From the NCBI GenBank assembly GCA_012270485.1, contig JAAXIF010000028.1, forward strand, positions 62,001-126,000: a stretch of 64,000 nt of DNA, written 5' to 3'. The notes under the pieces were generated by a model that worked only from the letters and a program-made list of their open reading frames with translations, had not been told where the DNA came from and made no database searches. Position 1 is the first letter of the stretch, and each line of letters starts with the position of its first letter. This DNA is from Sphingobacteriales bacterium (lineage in GTDB: Bacteria; Bacteroidota; Bacteroidia; Chitinophagales; Chitinophagaceae). This document shows, in pieces, positions 49,562 through 57,472 of the stretch. The position numbers and the translations under genes are program-made.

Positions 49562-50052
49562 CAAATTATTTCAAAAGACGAAAATCTAAACTCCACATTG
49601 AATGTTAAAAATTGTACGGTCGATGTATTTGCAGTCAAAGAGATTGAACCTATGTTAGTAGGTATACAATCTTTATATCGTATCTGCACGTTTGAGTTAT
49701 TGTGACTAGATAGGATACCGACCGTGATGTCTTGGTATGGGTTAAACTTAGCATCAGCGTTTGATGTCTGATTAAGTTCTAGTGTGTTCTCTAACCAATC
49801 TTGCATCTCCTTATAAGAAGTCATACCTTCATCAAGTATAATATCTAGTCCAAGACTACCATACGTAATCTTGTCTCCCGCTAATGGGATAGAGGTGATC
49901 CTTGGTGTTCCCAGTTCCAATGGAGAAACTGTAGAGCCAGGGTGTGTCACCCCCTGTGCAAAATACTCAAGGTTTGGATAATTCTGCCTACTTATTATAA
50001 CACGAAAACCAGTAGGTTGCAAGTAATTTTTGTTAGAAGTTAATTCTGCCAT
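49561..50052 (-). CDS. Tail-tube-fold protein (gp19-like paralogue)
   Basis: A 163-residue protein of tail-tube size. GVTHPGSTVSPLELGTPRIT, GDKITYGSLGLDIILDEGMT, SYKEMQDWLE and the beta-rich end TSTVQFLTFNVEFRFSSFEI match the gp19/gp54-type tube fold. It is distinct from gp19 at 56927. It could be a tube-baseplate junction or tube-initiator part. Late promoter 27 bp upstream. Confidence 0.75.
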   Translation of the reverse strand: MAELTSNKNYLQPTGFRVIISRQNYPNLEYFAQGVTHPGSTVSPLELGTPRITSIPLAGDKITYGSLGLDIILDEGMTSYKEMQDWLENTLELNQTSNADAKFNPYQDITVGILSSHNNSNVQIRYKDCIPTNIGSISLTANTSTVQFLTFNVEFRFSSFEII

Positions 50053-50078
50053 ATTAATAGTTCTCCATTTACCCTTCT

Positions 50079-50086
50079 ATTTATAC
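50079..50086 (-). promoter_or_regulatory. T4-type late promoter
   Basis: Minus-strand TATAAATA 27 bp before ATG 50052. It lies back-to-back with the plus-strand early promoter at 50112-50140. Confidence 0.7.
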
Positions 50087-50111
50087 GTGTTATAACTCCC
50101 AAATAAAACAG

Positions 50112-50140
50112 TTGACAAAGATTGCTACATACTGTATAAT
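50112..50140 (+). promoter_or_regulatory. Plus-strand early sigma70 promoter for DUF4338 gene
   Basis: TTGACA (50112-50117), 17 bp, TATAAT (50135-50140), perfect, 27 bp before ATG 50168. Confidence 0.87.
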
Positions 50141-50167
50141 GTGTAACTATAACTTTGAGAAACGATT

Positions 50168-51286
50168 ATGAAACTAAACTTATCAGACGCCCAATATGCG
50201 GCTAATGTGTTCAACGATTATTTCGGTAAGATCGAATGTATCGCAGAATACAATAAAGCAATTAAACTAGAACGAATGGATGCAATGCCTTTCGCACTGC
50301 CTGGCTGTGGCCCTGAAGAAGATTTCTTCACGGACTTTGACATGCATCCTTCTGAAATGAATTTTACCATAGACTCTGCATCTGCACAAGTCTTTCACCA
50401 GTATCTAGAGATCACGACATCCGCACCAGTTGAGATGTCAATTCCTGGCAAGTCTCTGAATAAAATAGTACGTGAGACCAATACTGGTAAGATCGTAGGT
50501 ATGATTCGATTTGGATCACCTACTATAAACAGTAGACCTAGAAATCAACTTCTAGGTAAACCACTAGATACGAACAATCCAGAGATCATGAAACGATTCA
50601 ATGATTCTGTTATCATGGGTTTTGCGATTGTACCCGCCCAACCATTTGGGTTCAATTATCTTGGTGGTAAATTACTTTCTGCAATCTGTTGTTCACATGA
50701 GATACGTGAAGAACTGAACAAGAAGTACGATGCGAACATTTGTATGTTCGAGACAACAAGTTTGTATGGATCAACCAAAGCACTGTCACAGTACGATGGT
50801 ATGAAACCCATACTTAGGTTTAGTGGTTTGACAGACTCAAAGTTTCTTCCACTACTCAATGACGATACCTTTCGCTCTCTCAATACTTGGTTCGTGGACA
50901 AAGTGGGTGAACCACTGGTTCCCGAAGACGCTTCTAGTAAGAAGTTGAAAACCCAAGCAAAAATGATTGGTATCATCAAATCGTCTCTCAAAGGTGAGAG
51001 TGGATACGATGAGTTCTGTCAAACCCTTTTACATGCACAAGGTCTTACACAACAGAAAAGATCTTTCTATTCTCATTATGGATTCGAGAATGTAATCCCA
51101 TACTTGAATATGGAAACAGACACCTTAACCAAGAAAGAGAACTTCGACAGGTTCTACTTCGATAATCAGATTGATTGGTGGAAACGTCAAGCATCAAAAC
51201 GATATGACAAACTAGTAAGTCAGAATGGTGTCCGTAGAGAACTAGAAACTTGGAACACAAAAACAGATATCGATATTATTAGATAA
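50168..51286 (+). CDS. DUF4338 (DruA-like) protein
   Basis: A 372-residue protein, the only plus-strand protein gene. The DUF4338 core is visible: GKIVGMIRFGSPTINSRPRN (about 107-126), GFNYLGGKLLSAICCSHEIR (about 163-182), ICMFETTSLYGSTKALSQYD (about 193-212), PILRFSGLTDSKFLPLL. DUF4338 is shared with DruA of the Druantia defence system, but also occurs as a stand-alone gene in phages and mobile elements; biochemistry unknown. It has its own perfect early promoter. ATG 50168 is preceded by a weak GAGAAAC site. Confidence 0.85.
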   Translation: MKLNLSDAQYAANVFNDYFGKIECIAEYNKAIKLERMDAMPFALPGCGPEEDFFTDFDMHPSEMNFTIDSASAQVFHQYLEITTSAPVEMSIPGKSLNKIVRETNTGKIVGMIRFGSPTINSRPRNQLLGKPLDTNNPEIMKRFNDSVIMGFAIVPAQPFGFNYLGGKLLSAICCSHEIREELNKKYDANICMFETTSLYGSTKALSQYDGMKPILRFSGLTDSKFLPLLNDDTFRSLNTWFVDKVGEPLVPEDASSKKLKTQAKMIGIIKSSLKGESGYDEFCQTLLHAQGLTQQKRSFYSHYGFENVIPYLNMETDTLTKKENFDRFYFDNQIDWWKRQASKRYDKLVSQNGVRRELETWNTKTDIDIIR

Positions 51287-51291
51287 AACGC

Positions 51292-51320
51292 TTGACTTTG
51301 AATCGTGGTTGTGTTATAAT
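51292..51320 (+). promoter_or_regulatory. Plus-strand sigma70 promoter for the tRNA-like gene
   Basis: TTGACT (51292-51297), 17 bp, TATAAT (51315-51320), starting six bases after the DUF4338 stop. It leads into 51334. Confidence 0.85.
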
Positions 51321-51333
51321 ATATTCATATTCT

Positions 51334-51408
51334 GCGGAGGTAGTTTAACAGTAGAACGCATAGTGTCCAACTATGAGGTGTAGGTGCAAGACCTCACTCT
51401 CCGCTCCA
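51334..51408 (+). tRNA. tRNA-Gly(TCC)-like gene, divergent
   Basis: 75 bases ending in encoded CCA. The acceptor GCGGAGG/TCTCCGC pairs fully (one G-U). The D stem is GTTT/GAAC with a short loop. The anticodon stem CATAG/CTATG is perfect, with loop TGTCCAA, anticodon TCC, and U73 as in tRNA-Gly. Deviations: position 33 is G, not U; position 55 is G; the T stem has a bulged base (GTGTAGG/CCTCAC). Own promoter and terminator. It is either a divergent tRNA or a tRNA-like RNA. Confidence 0.6.
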
Positions 51409-51421
51409 ATTCTCTCTCATG

Positions 51422-51443
51422 CCCCTCTTCGGAGGGGTTTTTT
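51422..51443 (+). terminator. Rho-independent terminator of the tRNA-like gene
   Basis: CCCCTC-TTCG-GAGGGG followed by six Ts on the plus strand: a 6-bp GC-rich stem with a UUCG tetraloop. Confidence 0.93.
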
Positions 51444-51451
51444 ATTGTCAT

Positions 51452-51478
51452 AAAAAAAGGGAGTCCGAAGACTCCCTT
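51452..51478 (-). terminator. Rho-independent terminator of gene 23
   Basis: On the minus strand AAGGGAGTC-TTCG-GACTCCCTT (51457-51478) followed by a T run down to 51452. It lies 41 bp after the gene 23 stop and back-to-back with the plus-strand terminator. Confidence 0.92.
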
Positions 51479-51518
51479 AAAATGTGGTAGGTTAACCCTA
51501 CTCTTATTTTTATATACC

Positions 51519-52847
51519 TTATGTGAGGATGTTGTCCACACGGAAGATACGGTAGTACTGGTTAGTCTTAACAGCTGCAAGACCGTCAGATGGAGTTGAT
51601 CCCACGAATGGGTTACTTGCCATACCGTAACGAGTTTTGAACCCGATTTTTGGTTGGAAAGTATCTTCACCAACTGCTTTAACCATTTGTAATGGTACAT
51701 ATGGGCAGTAGAATACACCAGAGTCATAAGTGTTTGCACCCTTATAACCAACTGTGATGTAGTCAGTGCTTGCATATGGATCGATGTATACTTTGATACG
51801 ACCGTTCAATGTACCAGCAAAAGTGTTACCAGTGTCATCTACTTGTAGACCTTGACCTACTTGATAGTCCAACTGACCTGAAGCTGCAAGAGCAGTAGCA
51901 ACATCTGAAGAACAGATTACTACGTTACCTTTACCTCTACGAGTCTCTTTCGCGATTACGTTAGCTTCGCGATCGATTTGAACTGTAAGACCTTTGAACT
52001 TCTCAGCAGACCAACGACCATCAGCATCACTTGAAAGATCAAAGATACCGTTTTTCGCTACGTTTGCTTGTAAGCAACCAGTTTTCGCCTGTGAGTTAAC
52101 AGTACGGATAACTTCACGGTTGATTTCTGCAAGGATCTCAGTTGACAAGATGTTCGCCAACTCAGTCTCAGCGTCTAGACCGTGGATTGCTTTAAGGTCT
52201 TGAGCAAGTTCTAGTGAGTATTCAGCTTTAAGAGCACGAGACTTCGCAGTCACAGTTTGCTTCTCAATGGTGAAACCCATTTCTTGGAATGAACCACCGC
52301 CTGATGAACCAAGTGCTTCTGCATCAGCAGTAGACATTGGGCGACCAGTGATGTTAGTCAAACGCATATCGTCAGCAGAGTCACCAGTAGGTGCGATTCC
52401 GTTGAAACCAGATGCGTTGTCTGAATCGTGAGCAGCTGCGCCTGAAGAGTCACCAGAGAACTGAGTTTCTGCTTCATTGAATAGTGCTTCACGGTTTGAA
52501 GTTGAACCACCTTGATAACGTGCCTTCATCGCGAAGATGAGACCAGTTGGGCCATTCATTGGTTGTACACCACACACGTCATATGCGATAAGGTTAGGCA
52601 TTGCACGGCGAACGAGTGAGATCAATACTGGATCCCAAGTTCCGATAGAACTAGTGTTCGCACCAGCAGGAGCTGCTTCAGTCATGAAACCTGCTTCTGC
52701 TTGACGAGCTTCAGCCAATGCTTTCTCTTGGTTTTCCAAGATAGCAGCTGTTACCGCTTTACGGTGGTGGTCTTTAATTTCACCAGCAGAACTTTCGTTC
52801 AGGACTGGTGACCACTTTTCGATTAATTGATCGTAAGATTGTTGCAT
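51519..52847 (-). CDS. 23: Major capsid protein gp23
   Basis: A 442-residue capsid subunit. It has a cleavable N-terminal arm (LIEKWSPVLNESSAGEIKDH), YDVCGVQPMNGPTGLIFAMK, TVTAKSRALKAEYSLELAQD, AEINREVIRTVNSQAK and the C-terminal KTRYGMASNPF typical of T4 gp23. It is probably cut by gp21 within residues 50-65 (QAEAGFMTEAAP). Follows gp22; has a strong terminator. Confidence 0.97.
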   Translation of the reverse strand: MQQSYDQLIEKWSPVLNESSAGEIKDHHRKAVTAAILENQEKALAEARQAEAGFMTEAAPAGANTSSIGTWDPVLISLVRRAMPNLIAYDVCGVQPMNGPTGLIFAMKARYQGGSTSNREALFNEAETQFSGDSSGAAAHDSDNASGFNGIAPTGDSADDMRLTNITGRPMSTADAEALGSSGGGSFQEMGFTIEKQTVTAKSRALKAEYSLELAQDLKAIHGLDAETELANILSTEILAEINREVIRTVNSQAKTGCLQANVAKNGIFDLSSDADGRWSAEKFKGLTVQIDREANVIAKETRRGKGNVVICSSDVATALAASGQLDYQVGQGLQVDDTGNTFAGTLNGRIKVYIDPYASTDYITVGYKGANTYDSGVFYCPYVPLQMVKAVGEDTFQPKIGFKTRYGMASNPFVGSTPSDGLAAVKTNQYYRIFRVDNILT

Positions 52848-52859
52848 TTTTAATTTTCC

Positions 52860-53930
52860 TTACTTAATAGTTTTCTTGATAGCGTTAACATACGCATCCA
52901 TTGAAGACGAGATTTCTACAGTATCATCTGCACCATCTTCAACTTCAACATCTTCCGCTACAACGCTAGATTCTTTTTGTGAGAAATGTGACTCAATGAC
53001 GATACCTACTTTTTTAGCGAAAGATTCTTCACTATCAAAGTCGATGTCTTCAATAAGACCTTTTAACTTCTCTACTTGGGTGTCAGCAAGACCACGAGAT
53101 TGTTCAGCGATGATTGACTCACGCTTCAATACTTCGAGTTCTTCTGCCAACTTGATAGCGTCACCAGTAGTTGAGTTAAGTTTTTCTTCCAACTCAGTTA
53201 CTTGTTCTGCCAGTTCGTCAACTAGGTCAACTTTGGATTCAGGAACATCGATATAAGACTCTGTAAACAGATCCTTCATTTTGTCCATGAAAGTTTCTGC
53301 GATTTCAGTACGTAGACCGTTCTGTACCGCAACCTTGTTTTCTTCCATCCAAGATTCCACTACGTAATTGAGGTAAGAATCTACTTTCTCAATAAGATCA
53401 CTCTTGATAGAGGATACTTCTTCAGATAGTTCTTCTTTGTACTGTTCTTCTAAACGATCTACTTCTTCAGATAGTTTAGACTTAACAGCAGCCTCAAAGA
53501 TAACCGCAGTTTTCTCTTTGAACTCTTCTGATAAAGTTGCTTCAGATTCTACCAACTTATCCAACTCGGAAGTTGTATCGATAGTTTCTGCAACCACTTT
53601 ATCCGCTTCTACTTCAACTGACTCATTTGCAGAGTTATTTTGCATATATGATGAATACATTCTTTGAAGATCATCTTTCTTCGCTTTTTGCATTACATCA
53701 ACCATAGCACTAATTACGCCCGCCTTAGTCTTAGGGACAGGAGGTGCAGTTTTGGTAGTCGCGTCAGCAGCCTTATCCACAGATGCAATAGATTCAGGTT
53801 CAGTAGTTGCCTCTGGATCTGGTTTGCCCTTTGGAGCAGGTGCTTGTGCTTTTTCTTCGAGAGTTTCCTCCACGATTTCGTTATCAAGTTCATCGTGAAG
53901 TTCAACTTCGACTTTATTTTCTTCAGTCAT
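52860..53930 (-). CDS. 22: Prohead scaffold core protein gp22
   Basis: A 356-residue acidic, helical scaffold. It has a disordered Pro/Glu/Ala-rich N-terminus (about 1-70), then long coiled coils (TAVIFEAAVKSKLSEEVDRL; LAEQVTELEEKLNSTTGD). Helix and charge pattern, size and order 21-22-23 identify gp22. It is degraded by gp21 after assembly. Confidence 0.92.
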   Translation of the reverse strand: MTEENKVEVELHDELDNEIVEETLEEKAQAPAPKGKPDPEATTEPESIASVDKAADATTKTAPPVPKTKAGVISAMVDVMQKAKKDDLQRMYSSYMQNNSANESVEVEADKVVAETIDTTSELDKLVESEATLSEEFKEKTAVIFEAAVKSKLSEEVDRLEEQYKEELSEEVSSIKSDLIEKVDSYLNYVVESWMEENKVAVQNGLRTEIAETFMDKMKDLFTESYIDVPESKVDLVDELAEQVTELEEKLNSTTGDAIKLAEELEVLKRESIIAEQSRGLADTQVEKLKGLIEDIDFDSEESFAKKVGIVIESHFSQKESSVVAEDVEVEDGADDTVEISSSMDAYVNAIKKTIK

Positions 53931-53939
53931 ATTGACTCC

Positions 53940-54599
53940 TTACATGCTAGATTTGATTAACGAGAGGAAATTCTTAAACTCACGAATTTGCACTTCTGGA
54001 CGAAACGCTTTCGGTGCGGTTTTAATTTCAGTCTCTATATCTTCAATAATCTGGGGTTCCAAAATGCCGTTATTCCAAACCCAATCTACACCTTCCATAA
54101 TTCCATTAACGAAAGCATCTGGTGCAGATGGATCTTGTACGATATCTACCGTACTAAGAATAAAGTCGTCTTTGACGTACATTGCGCCATTTTTTTGTTC
54201 CAGACTTCCCATTCCACGAGTTGACACACCCAATCGAACGCCACCTTCAAGAAGACCTTTTACAATCTTACCCATTGGAGTATCCAATATTTGTGCCTTT
54301 CCGACCACATCATTTCCGTCAAATTTGAGTTCCTTGATGAGGTGCGAAACCTTATCTAAGTTTACCGTTGGCCCTTCGGGGTGATTTAATTCCCCAACCG
54401 CACGGTTCTTAGAAACTTGTTGATCGACATATGTACCCACTGCCTTTTCCATGATAGGTTTCGGGTATACACGTCCATTTCTGTTCTTTTGATCACACTG
54501 TGCAAAGATTCCTTCAATGACGAAATCTTTCTCGCCATTTTCTTTCTTCTCTACAATGCACTGTAGATCTTGTTCTGTGAATTCACTAATTAACTTCAT
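53940..54599 (-). CDS. 21: Prohead protease gp21
   Basis: A 219-residue serine protease of the herpesvirus-assemblin fold. H73 is in GELNHPEG and S126 in GVSTRGMGS; DIVQDPSAPDAFV follows. It cleaves gp22, gp23 and internal proteins at L/I-x-E type sites in T4. The cargo proteins at 5-13.5 kb carry such sites near their N-termini. Confidence 0.96.
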   Translation of the reverse strand: MKLISEFTEQDLQCIVEKKENGEKDFVIEGIFAQCDQKNRNGRVYPKPIMEKAVGTYVDQQVSKNRAVGELNHPEGPTVNLDKVSHLIKELKFDGNDVVGKAQILDTPMGKIVKGLLEGGVRLGVSTRGMGSLEQKNGAMYVKDDFILSTVDIVQDPSAPDAFVNGIMEGVDWVWNNGILEPQIIEDIETEIKTAPKAFRPEVQIREFKNFLSLIKSSM

Positions 54600-54820
54600 T
54601 TAAGTTTACCACCTAGTGATGTTACTGTGGATTTCAGTGCCTTCATTGCATCTGACTCTTTCTTGAATACGTCAAGTTTGTCTCCGTCAATGTAAACACA
54701 AAACCCTTTAGGTTCTTTTACTATTGTAACAGGAACTTTAATACGCCCTGTAGTTTTCGCGCTATAGACAGTCTTACCTTTGTATGCAGTCTTTTCGCGA
54801 ATCTCTTTAAATGTTTTCAC
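54596..54820 (-). CDS. 68: Small prohead core protein at the gp68 position
   Basis: A 74-residue basic protein with a GTG start at 54820. It begins MKTFKEIREKTAYKGKTVYS, very like the T4 capsid-targeting peptide, with an IRE cut site. It lies where T4 has gene 68 (67-68-21). The similarity to T4 gp68 is by position and size class, not by clear sequence. Late promoter 25 bp upstream. Confidence 0.72.
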   Translation of the reverse strand: MKTFKEIREKTAYKGKTVYSAKTTGRIKVPVTIVKEPKGFCVYIDGDKLDVFKKESDAMKALKSTVTSLGGKLK

Positions 54821-54844
54821 TACAAGTTTCCTCTACAATGCTTT

Positions 54845-54852
54845 TATTTATA
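54845..54852 (-). promoter_or_regulatory. T4-type late promoter for 68-21-22-23
   Basis: Minus-strand TATAAATA 25 bp before the 54820 start. Confidence 0.72.
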
Positions 54853-54881
54853 CAAATGAAGTTTTTTATAACGAAAAAATA

Positions 54882-55268
54882 TTAATCTTCGTCTACAGTT
54901 TCATCCCCTTCAACGTCTTCAACCTCTTCGACTTCGGTTTCTACTTCCACCTCATCTTCAAACTCTTCTGGTTCTTCAACGTCTGGGGTTTCTTCTGCTT
55001 CCGCCTCTACAGAGTACTCTACATCGTACTCTTCGATCTCGTCTTCAGATGGATCACCACCATTGAAAACTGTCTGTGCAACTGCAACCTTCTCCGCTTC
55101 CATTGCATCTGACATCTTAGAATTTAACATGTCATCAAACAAATCTTTTGCGTTGTTAAAGTTCGCAACTTGAATTGCATCTACGAAGTTACTTAAATTA
55201 ACTTCCATTGCTGTTGGTTCTGGTTGTGTCTCCACTTCTACCTCCGTTACATTTTCTGTGTCACTCAT
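54882..55268 (-). CDS. 67: Prohead core protein gp67-like
   Basis: A 128-residue very acidic protein. The central helix NFVDAIQVANFNNAKDLFDD followed by KMSDAMEAEKVAVAQTVF matches gp67, and the C-terminus is Glu/Asp/Val-rich (about 75-128). In T4 gp67 shapes the prohead core. Located between portal and protease genes as in T4. Confidence 0.85.
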   Translation of the reverse strand: MSDTENVTEVEVETQPEPTAMEVNLSNFVDAIQVANFNNAKDLFDDMLNSKMSDAMEAEKVAVAQTVFNGGDPSEDEIEEYDVEYSVEAEAEETPDVEEPEEFEDEVEVETEVEEVEDVEGDETVDED

Positions 55269-55344
55269 TATTTTCTCCTACTTTCTCACCATCATCGTAT
55301 TGGTCAGTTTGACCATCCCAATTCAGATCTGATTGTTCTGCCAT
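55261..55344 (-). CDS. Possible 27-residue peptide before gp67
   Basis: ATG 55344 with AAGGA upstream to TGA at 55261, overlapping the gp67 start by 8 bp. It is acidic and polar (MAEQSDLNWDGQTDQYDDGE). The good ribosome site and overlap support translation, but it may only act as a leader. Function unknown. Confidence 0.5.
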   Translation of the reverse strand: MAEQSDLNWDGQTDQYDDGEKVGENNE

Positions 55345-55351
55345 TTTTTCC

Positions 55352-56854
55352 TTAAAACTCATCGTCATTCCCTGTTTCTGCATTTGCTTCGATTGAGATC
55401 TGTTTCAAGATATTCTCAACTTCTTCTTCTTGCATCTGCAATACATTCTTCCATACCCATTCTTTAGAGAAGTATTCACCTACGTACTGGGATACTTGAT
55501 CCATAGTCTGTAGACGTTCTCTAAGAACTTCTGCATCTTTCAGTTCAGTGAAGTGATTGTCACGGATAAAGTCAACCGTGATATCATTCTTCCACATCTC
55601 CCAATCTTGTTCAGTGATAACACCTTTCAAGACTAGTTGTTTCTTCAGAATGTTTAGGAACAGATTCGCGAATCGTTTACGCAGTCTGTCAATAAACTTC
55701 TGGAACTTAACTTCGTCCCTATTGATCTCTGTTGCACGACCAAGAGAGAACTGTGCTTCTTGTTCTAGACGTGAAAGAGGAACATTCAATGAACGATACA
55801 ACCTCTTCTGGAAGTATACGATATCATCGATCTGTCCTAAGTTCTCACCGCCAGGCAATGTACTTATCTCTGTACCTCGACCACCTTCCTTACGTGGTAA
55901 CCAGAAGTCTTCCAACATAGACATATGTTTGCGGTCATCTTTAAGTTGACCTGTGTTCGCATCGTAAACTAACTTGTTACGATAACGAGACATGATGTCC
56001 TTCATGTGTTTCTCTGCTTTCGCAGTAGGAAGGTTACCAACATCAATATAGAAGATACGTCTCTCAGGCGCACGTGCGAGACGGTAGATTACCAATGAAT
56101 CTTCCATCATACGCAACTGGTTGATTGGTTTGATCGCTTTGTGTAGGAACGATACTACACGTTTCCTAGACGGATCAAGTAAACCAGATGTTACATATGA
56201 CACTGAATCTGGACTTAGTTTGACACCAGACTGTGTGCCTGCTTTCTCTTGGTAGATATAAAACTCATCTACCTTATCTACGATCTTCGCGCTTGTGGAC
56301 GGATCTTTTTTATACTTAACTTCTCGAACCTTGCGGATCTTAGCCGCATCGATAGGTCTTATTTCTTGGATGCCCATCTTTAGGTTCGATTCGTTCACGA
56401 CCAAGTGATGATACAAACGACCATCTACATACCATGAACGGAAAATATCGTGACCTAATTCATTGAAGTTCAACATTGAACATACGTTGTCGAATTCTTC
56501 AACGATAGTCTTTTTAATTTTGTCAGATGCTTTTACGTTATCGAGATCAAGTTCTACAGGTGATTCCATTTCAGAACCAGAGATAGACTCGTTTACAATA
56601 TCTTCGATAGCTGCATCGACTTCAGGATGTTGTGCAACACCCCTATACTTTTGAATCTGTTGTGTGTTATCTTTTGCATCGGCACCATCCATATCGATGT
56701 AAGTACCGAAATGAGAACCAGAGGCAGTAACGTACCCAGCACCATCGGGATCAACCGCTGGTACTACAGAAGGAAGTTTTTCTTTTTCCTTTTCTTTGGT
56801 TGCCCTCTTGATTTCAAAACCAAAGAGTTTCAAACCATTATTGTCTTCTGCCAT
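55352..56854 (-). CDS. 20: Portal protein gp20
   Basis: A 500-residue portal subunit. Typical T4-group segments: YRGVAQHPEVDAAIEDIVNE, HDIFRSWYVDGRLYHHLVV, QLRMMEDSLVIYRLARAPER, KHMSMLEDFWLPRKEGGRGT, EISTLPGGENL and NRDEVKFQKFIDRLRKRF. The dodecamer forms the DNA gate and initiates head assembly. Confidence 0.97.
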   Translation of the reverse strand: MAEDNNGLKLFGFEIKRATKEKEKEKLPSVVPAVDPDGAGYVTASGSHFGTYIDMDGADAKDNTQQIQKYRGVAQHPEVDAAIEDIVNESISGSEMESPVELDLDNVKASDKIKKTIVEEFDNVCSMLNFNELGHDIFRSWYVDGRLYHHLVVNESNLKMGIQEIRPIDAAKIRKVREVKYKKDPSTSAKIVDKVDEFYIYQEKAGTQSGVKLSPDSVSYVTSGLLDPSRKRVVSFLHKAIKPINQLRMMEDSLVIYRLARAPERRIFYIDVGNLPTAKAEKHMKDIMSRYRNKLVYDANTGQLKDDRKHMSMLEDFWLPRKEGGRGTEISTLPGGENLGQIDDIVYFQKRLYRSLNVPLSRLEQEAQFSLGRATEINRDEVKFQKFIDRLRKRFANLFLNILKKQLVLKGVITEQDWEMWKNDITVDFIRDNHFTELKDAEVLRERLQTMDQVSQYVGEYFSKEWVWKNVLQMQEEEVENILKQISIEANAETGNDDEF

Positions 56855-56879
56855 ATAATCGAAAACCTCTTATAATAAA

Positions 56880-56909
56880 GTGGTAAGGGGATTAATTTCC
56901 CCCTACCAC
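56880..56909 (-). terminator. Hairpin terminator after gene 19
   Basis: Minus strand GTGGTAGGGGG (56909-56899) pairs with CCCCTTACCAC (56890-56880), with one mismatch, followed by TTTATTAT. It lies 18 bp after the gp19 stop; partial read-through to gene 20 is likely. Confidence 0.75.
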
Positions 56910-56926
56910 TCATATGTATACTAGAA

Positions 56927-57454
56927 TTAACTAGTAGTATTTGACTCCCAGTACTGGATTGCAAACTCTACTGTAAACTCTTCGATTGCATCGTTAGTCT
57001 CATATGACAACGCAATTTCACCTACGTTGACAGGGAAACAACCACGGAAGTTGTATGTTTTCAATACGTCTCCGTTACGATCCAATTGATCAACAACTAA
57101 GTCTGCTTCGTAATCTACAGGGTTGTTCAGACCAGTATTAGCACTGTGTGCATTAATACCGTTCATCCAACGCTCCATAGCGTCACGAACACTGAAATCA
57201 GTATCGTTGATAATAGTTACAGTCCAGTTAGCAAAAGTACGATCGCCTGCAATCTTCAATTGCCTACCACGGAACGGTACAGTAACCAATGCCATTTCTG
57301 ACACAGGTAACTGCGCTGTCTTACATAGGAAGGATGCAAGTTCTACATCACCACCAGCGTAAGCAGGAAAGTTCAATGTTGCCTTGAAGAGATTAGGACG
57401 AGCGCCCCCACCACGGAGTTTTGATTTAAAATCATCTACACCTAAAATTGCCAT
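56927..57454 (-). CDS. 19: Tail tube protein gp19
   Basis: A 175-residue tube subunit. GGGARPNLFKATLNFPAYAG at the start, AQLPVSEMALVTVPFRGRQL, NWTVTIINDTDFSVRDAMER and YNFRGCFPVNVGEIALSYET are typical of T4-like gp19. Forms stacked hexamers inside the sheath. Confidence 0.96.
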   Translation of the reverse strand: MAILGVDDFKSKLRGGGARPNLFKATLNFPAYAGGDVELASFLCKTAQLPVSEMALVTVPFRGRQLKIAGDRTFANWTVTIINDTDFSVRDAMERWMNGINAHSANTGLNNPVDYEADLVVDQLDRNGDVLKTYNFRGCFPVNVGEIALSYETNDAIEEFTVEFAIQYWESNTTS

Positions 57455-57472
57455 TTTTTATCTCTCCTTACC

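Noticed and set aside
51334..51408. Asp anticodon (GTC) reading of the tRNA-like loop
   Set aside because: Shifting the loop by one base breaks the anticodon stem pairing; the TCC register gives five perfect pairs and glycine-type U73.
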